This document shows positions 16,075 through 17,704 of a stretch of 17,704 nucleotides of DNA, in pieces (within the stretch, counting starts at the first letter, position 1; each line of letters starts with the position of its first letter). The position numbers were made by a program, and so were the translations under genes. The stretch is taken from positions 1 through 17,704 of the forward strand of contig NZ_LSJA01000155.1 of the NCBI RefSeq assembly GCF_001556515.1. The letters are read 5' to 3'. Under the pieces are notes generated by a model. The model ran no database searches and was not told where the DNA came from. It was given only the letters and a program-made list of their open reading frames with translations. The DNA is from Caulobacter sp. CCH9-E1 (lineage in GTDB: Bacteria > Pseudomonadota > Alphaproteobacteria > Caulobacterales > Caulobacteraceae).

Positions 16075-16593
16075 GTGAAGTCCAAGCTTTCGCTGCTCAC
16101 CTTCGCCGGCGCGGCCGCCGCTGGCGCCCCGGCCATGGCCGCCGATCTCAACGTCACCGTGGAGATCCCGCGCCTGTCGGTCGCCGAGTATCACAAGCCC
16201 TACGTCGCCATCTGGATCGAGAACCCGGCCGACGCCAGCGCCGCCGGCACCCTGGCCGTCTGGTACGACGCCGACAACCGGGAAGACCACGGCGCCAAGT
16301 GGCTGAAGGACATGCGCCAGTGGTGGCGCAAGGCCGGTCGCGAGATGAGCTTCCCGGCTGACGGCGTCAGCGGCGCCACCCGCGCCCCGGGGCCGCAGAA
16401 GCTGGTCTTCGCCGGCTCGAAGGGCGCGCTTAAGGCCCTGAAGCCCGGTCAGTACAACCTGGTGGTCGAGGCCGCCCGCGAGGTCGGCGGCCACGAGGCC
16501 GTCCGTGTTCCGTTCACCTGGGGCAAGCCCGGCAAGCCGGCTTCGGCCAAGGGCTCGGCCGAGCTGGGCGCCGTCACCGTTTCCGTGAAGTGA
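16075..16593 (+). CDS. DUF2271 periplasmic protein with flavinylation motif
   Basis: This is a 172-residue exported protein. The signal peptide ends at about AMAA (residues 20-23). The mature part is a beta-rich DUF2271 domain (VAEYHKPYVAIWIENPADAS, AVWYDADNREDHGAKWLKDM, then QWWRKAG). Residues 96-102 read DGVSGAT (16360-16380). This fits the Dxx(S/T)GA(T/S) consensus on which ApbE attaches FMN to a Thr or Ser, here Thr102. It is therefore probably a covalent flavoprotein that exchanges electrons with the PepSY protein upstream. The start is GTG 16075 after GAGG at about 8 bases. The preceding stop is 10 bases away and the next ATG only 8 bases past its own stop, so these genes form one operon. 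Confidence 0.9.
   Translation: MKSKLSLLTFAGAAAAGAPAMAADLNVTVEIPRLSVAEYHKPYVAIWIENPADASAAGTLAVWYDADNREDHGAKWLKDMRQWWRKAGREMSFPADGVSGATRAPGPQKLVFAGSKGALKALKPGQYNLVVEAAREVGGHEAVRVPFTWGKPGKPASAKGSAELGAVTVSVK
16360..16380 (+). other. Candidate ApbE flavinylation site (DGVSGAT) in DUF2271
   Basis: The seven codons encode Asp-Gly-Val-Ser-Gly-Ala-Thr, residues 96-102. The acceptor would be the terminal Thr. The same pattern is used in NqrC-type FMN-binding domains, and I recall it reported in DUF2271 proteins. Confidence 0.65.
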
Positions 16594-16601
16594 GAAAAGC
16601 C

Positions 16602-17489
16602 ATGACCTTCAAGAAGCGCCTTCTCGCCGTCGCCGCCGTCGGCGTGGCTCTCGCCCTGCCGATGTCGGCCTCGGCTCACCGGGGCTGGCTGCTGCCGGCC
16701 TTCACCACCCTGTCGGGCGACAACGCCTGGGTGACGGTCGACGCGGCCATCTCCAACGAACTCTTCTATCCCGACCACCGGGCGATGCGCACCGACGGCG
16801 TCCAGGTGCTGGGTCCGGACGGCGCGGCCGACAAGATCCAGAACGCCTCGACCGGCCAGTACCGCTCGACCTTCGACGTCCAGCTTTCCAAGCCGGGCAC
16901 CTACAAGATCTTCACGGCCAGCAACGCGGTCATGGCCAGCTGGACCGAGAACGGCGAGGTCAAGCGCTTCCGCGGTTCGGCCGACGACTTCGCCAAGCAG
17001 GTCCCGGCCGGCGCCGCCGACCTGAAGACCATCAAGATGGCCAGCCGTAACGAGACCTTCGTCACCCGCGACAAGCCCACGACGGTCGCCCTGGCGCCGA
17101 CCGGCAAGGGCCTGGAGCTGGTCCCGGTGACCAATCCGACCGACGTCGTCGCCACCGAGCCGGCGACCTTCAAGTTCGTGCTGGACGGCAAGCCCGCCGC
17201 CGACCTCGAAGTGACGTTCATCCCCGGCGGCGCCCGCTGGCGCGCCACGCCCGGCGAGATCAAGGTCAAGACCGGCGCCGACGGCGCGGTGAAGTTCACC
17301 CTGCCGGAAGCCGGCATGTACTGGGTCAACGCCACGGTCCGCTCGGGCGAGACCGGCCGTGGGCCCGGCGGCCCCGGCATGGGCGGTCCGGGCGGCCCGG
17401 GCGCGGCCCCGCAAGGCCCCGCCACGCCGCTCGCCGGCAATGGCATGAGCGCCAGCTACACCGCCGTCATCGAAGCCCAGCGGCCTTAA
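16602..17489 (+). CDS. DUF4198 periplasmic protein, N-terminal His after processing
   Basis: This is a 295-residue exported protein of a family found near metal and iron uptake genes and distantly related to NikM-type components. The Sec signal is clear: FKKR, a hydrophobic run, then MSASA, with cleavage predicted after Ala25. The mature protein then begins His-Arg-Gly-Trp-Leu-Leu-Pro. The domain continues with two beta regions (WVTVDAAISNELFYPDHRAM, LSKPGTYKIFTASNAVMASW, and a later VLDGKPAADLEVTFIPGG). Residues about 249-272 are a Gly/Pro-rich, collagen-like linker before a short C-terminal strand. I chose the ATG at 16602 because the GTG at 16590, which overlaps the DUF2271 stop, would only lengthen the signal peptide. 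It is the third gene of the Fur-type operon. Its biochemical role is unknown; metal or ligand binding is an inference. Confidence 0.88.
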   Translation: MTFKKRLLAVAAVGVALALPMSASAHRGWLLPAFTTLSGDNAWVTVDAAISNELFYPDHRAMRTDGVQVLGPDGAADKIQNASTGQYRSTFDVQLSKPGTYKIFTASNAVMASWTENGEVKRFRGSADDFAKQVPAGAADLKTIKMASRNETFVTRDKPTTVALAPTGKGLELVPVTNPTDVVATEPATFKFVLDGKPAADLEVTFIPGGARWRATPGEIKVKTGADGAVKFTLPEAGMYWVNATVRSGETGRGPGGPGMGGPGGPGAAPQGPATPLAGNGMSASYTAVIEAQRP

Positions 17490-17499
17490 CCCGCAAACA

Positions 17500-17607
17500 G
17501 CCGTGTCATCCCGGGCGGCGTAGCCGACCCGGGACCCAGGGGCCAAGCCCGGTGCGGTCGCCCCTGGGTCCCGGCTCTCCGCTTCGCTACGGCCGGGATG
17601 ACACGGC
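17500..17607 (+). repeat. 108-bp nested palindromic repeat with terminator-like tail
   Basis: The outer perfect 15-bp arms GCCGTGTCATCCCGG (17500-17514) and their complement (17593-17607) enclose a second perfect 15-bp pair (17529-17543 and 17560-17574, CCGGGACCCAGGGGC type). Between them is a partly pairing spacer. On + the outer stem is followed by TTTTCTGTTTCTG. The family, with TGTCATCCCGG ends, is a common intergenic repeat in alphaproteobacteria as I recall. It lies 10 bases after the DUF4198 stop and could terminate or attenuate transcription into the next gene. Confidence 0.85.
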
Positions 17608-17627
17608 TTTTCTGTTTCTGAAAAGCC

Positions 17628-17704
17628 ATGCCCCGCGTCCTTGTCCCCGCCCTGACCACGCCCCCCGCCCGCCCGGTGGGCGGCGCCGTGCGCGCGTTCG
17701 GCGG
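17628..17704 (+). CDS. Start of an ORF cut by the window edge, possibly apbE
   Basis: An ATG at 17628 opens a frame with no stop through the last base, giving 25 full codons (MPRVLVPALTTPPARPVGGA and on to VRAFG). It is preceded by TGAAAAGCC, nearly the same leader as before the DUF4198 start. The visible residues are only a Pro-rich N-terminus without a domain. I suggest FAD:protein FMN transferase (ApbE) because a flavinylation motif lies two genes upstream, and because I recall Caulobacterales ApbE proteins having a similar short lead before their MGTTW motif. The sequence itself cannot confirm it. Confidence 0.4.
   Translation, partial: MPRVLVPALTTPPARPVGGAVRAFG

Overview
The window is a GC-rich stretch (roughly 70 % G+C by eye) of an alphaproteobacterial chromosome, most likely Caulobacter or a close relative. 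Four things suggest this: a 652-residue RpoD with a long acidic insert, a DnaG whose zinc site carries Ser/Thr in place of Cys/His, two families of Caulobacterales-type intergenic palindromes, and several CcrM-type GANTC sites in upstream regions. The neighbourhood (rpoD, dnaG, then a Tat-exported GH3 enzyme resembling XynB5) agrees with what I remember of the C. crescentus CC_3047-CC_3054 region. That match is from memory and was not searched.

Layout. Bases 2-664 are the 3' end of an Ala/Pro-rich, coiled-coil gene on +. A small membrane gene (DUF2798) follows at 832-1098, with a Fur-box-like palindrome upstream. On the minus strand, read right to left, come dnaG (6985-5057), a soluble PAS-PAS-HWE histidine kinase (about 4999-3548) and rpoD (3109-1151), closed by an intrinsic terminator at 1118-1141. 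This is a macromolecular-synthesis type cluster with a sensor kinase between primase and primary sigma factor. Divergent from dnaG is a Tyr/Gly/Arg-rich BON-domain gene (7179-8069) behind a GGAAC-N17-CGTT match to the EcfG/SigT general stress promoter. Next come an exported M61 PDZ peptidase (8353-10302) with a strong terminator, an unknown 170-residue protein (10511-11023), a small lower-GC orphan on minus (11043-11303), and a Tat-exported GH3 glycosidase (11513-13933).

The right end holds two small systems. A group III truncated haemoglobin (14152-14565) overlaps by four bases a 2OG-Fe dioxygenase of the isoleucine-hydroxylase-like family (14562-15290). A second Fur-box-like site (15378-15394) then precedes a tight operon: a PepSY-type three-helix membrane protein (15435-16064), DUF2271 (16075-16593) and DUF4198 (16602-17489). 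After a 108-bp hairpin repeat, the start of another ORF (17628 onward) runs off the window and may be apbE. DUF2271 contains DGVSGAT, which fits the ApbE flavinylation consensus, so the operon reads as an iron-regulated extracytoplasmic flavin electron-transfer module.

Two 112-bp copies of one palindromic element lie in opposite orientations just after the BON and GH3 stop codons. No tRNA, rRNA, CRISPR array or transposase was seen.
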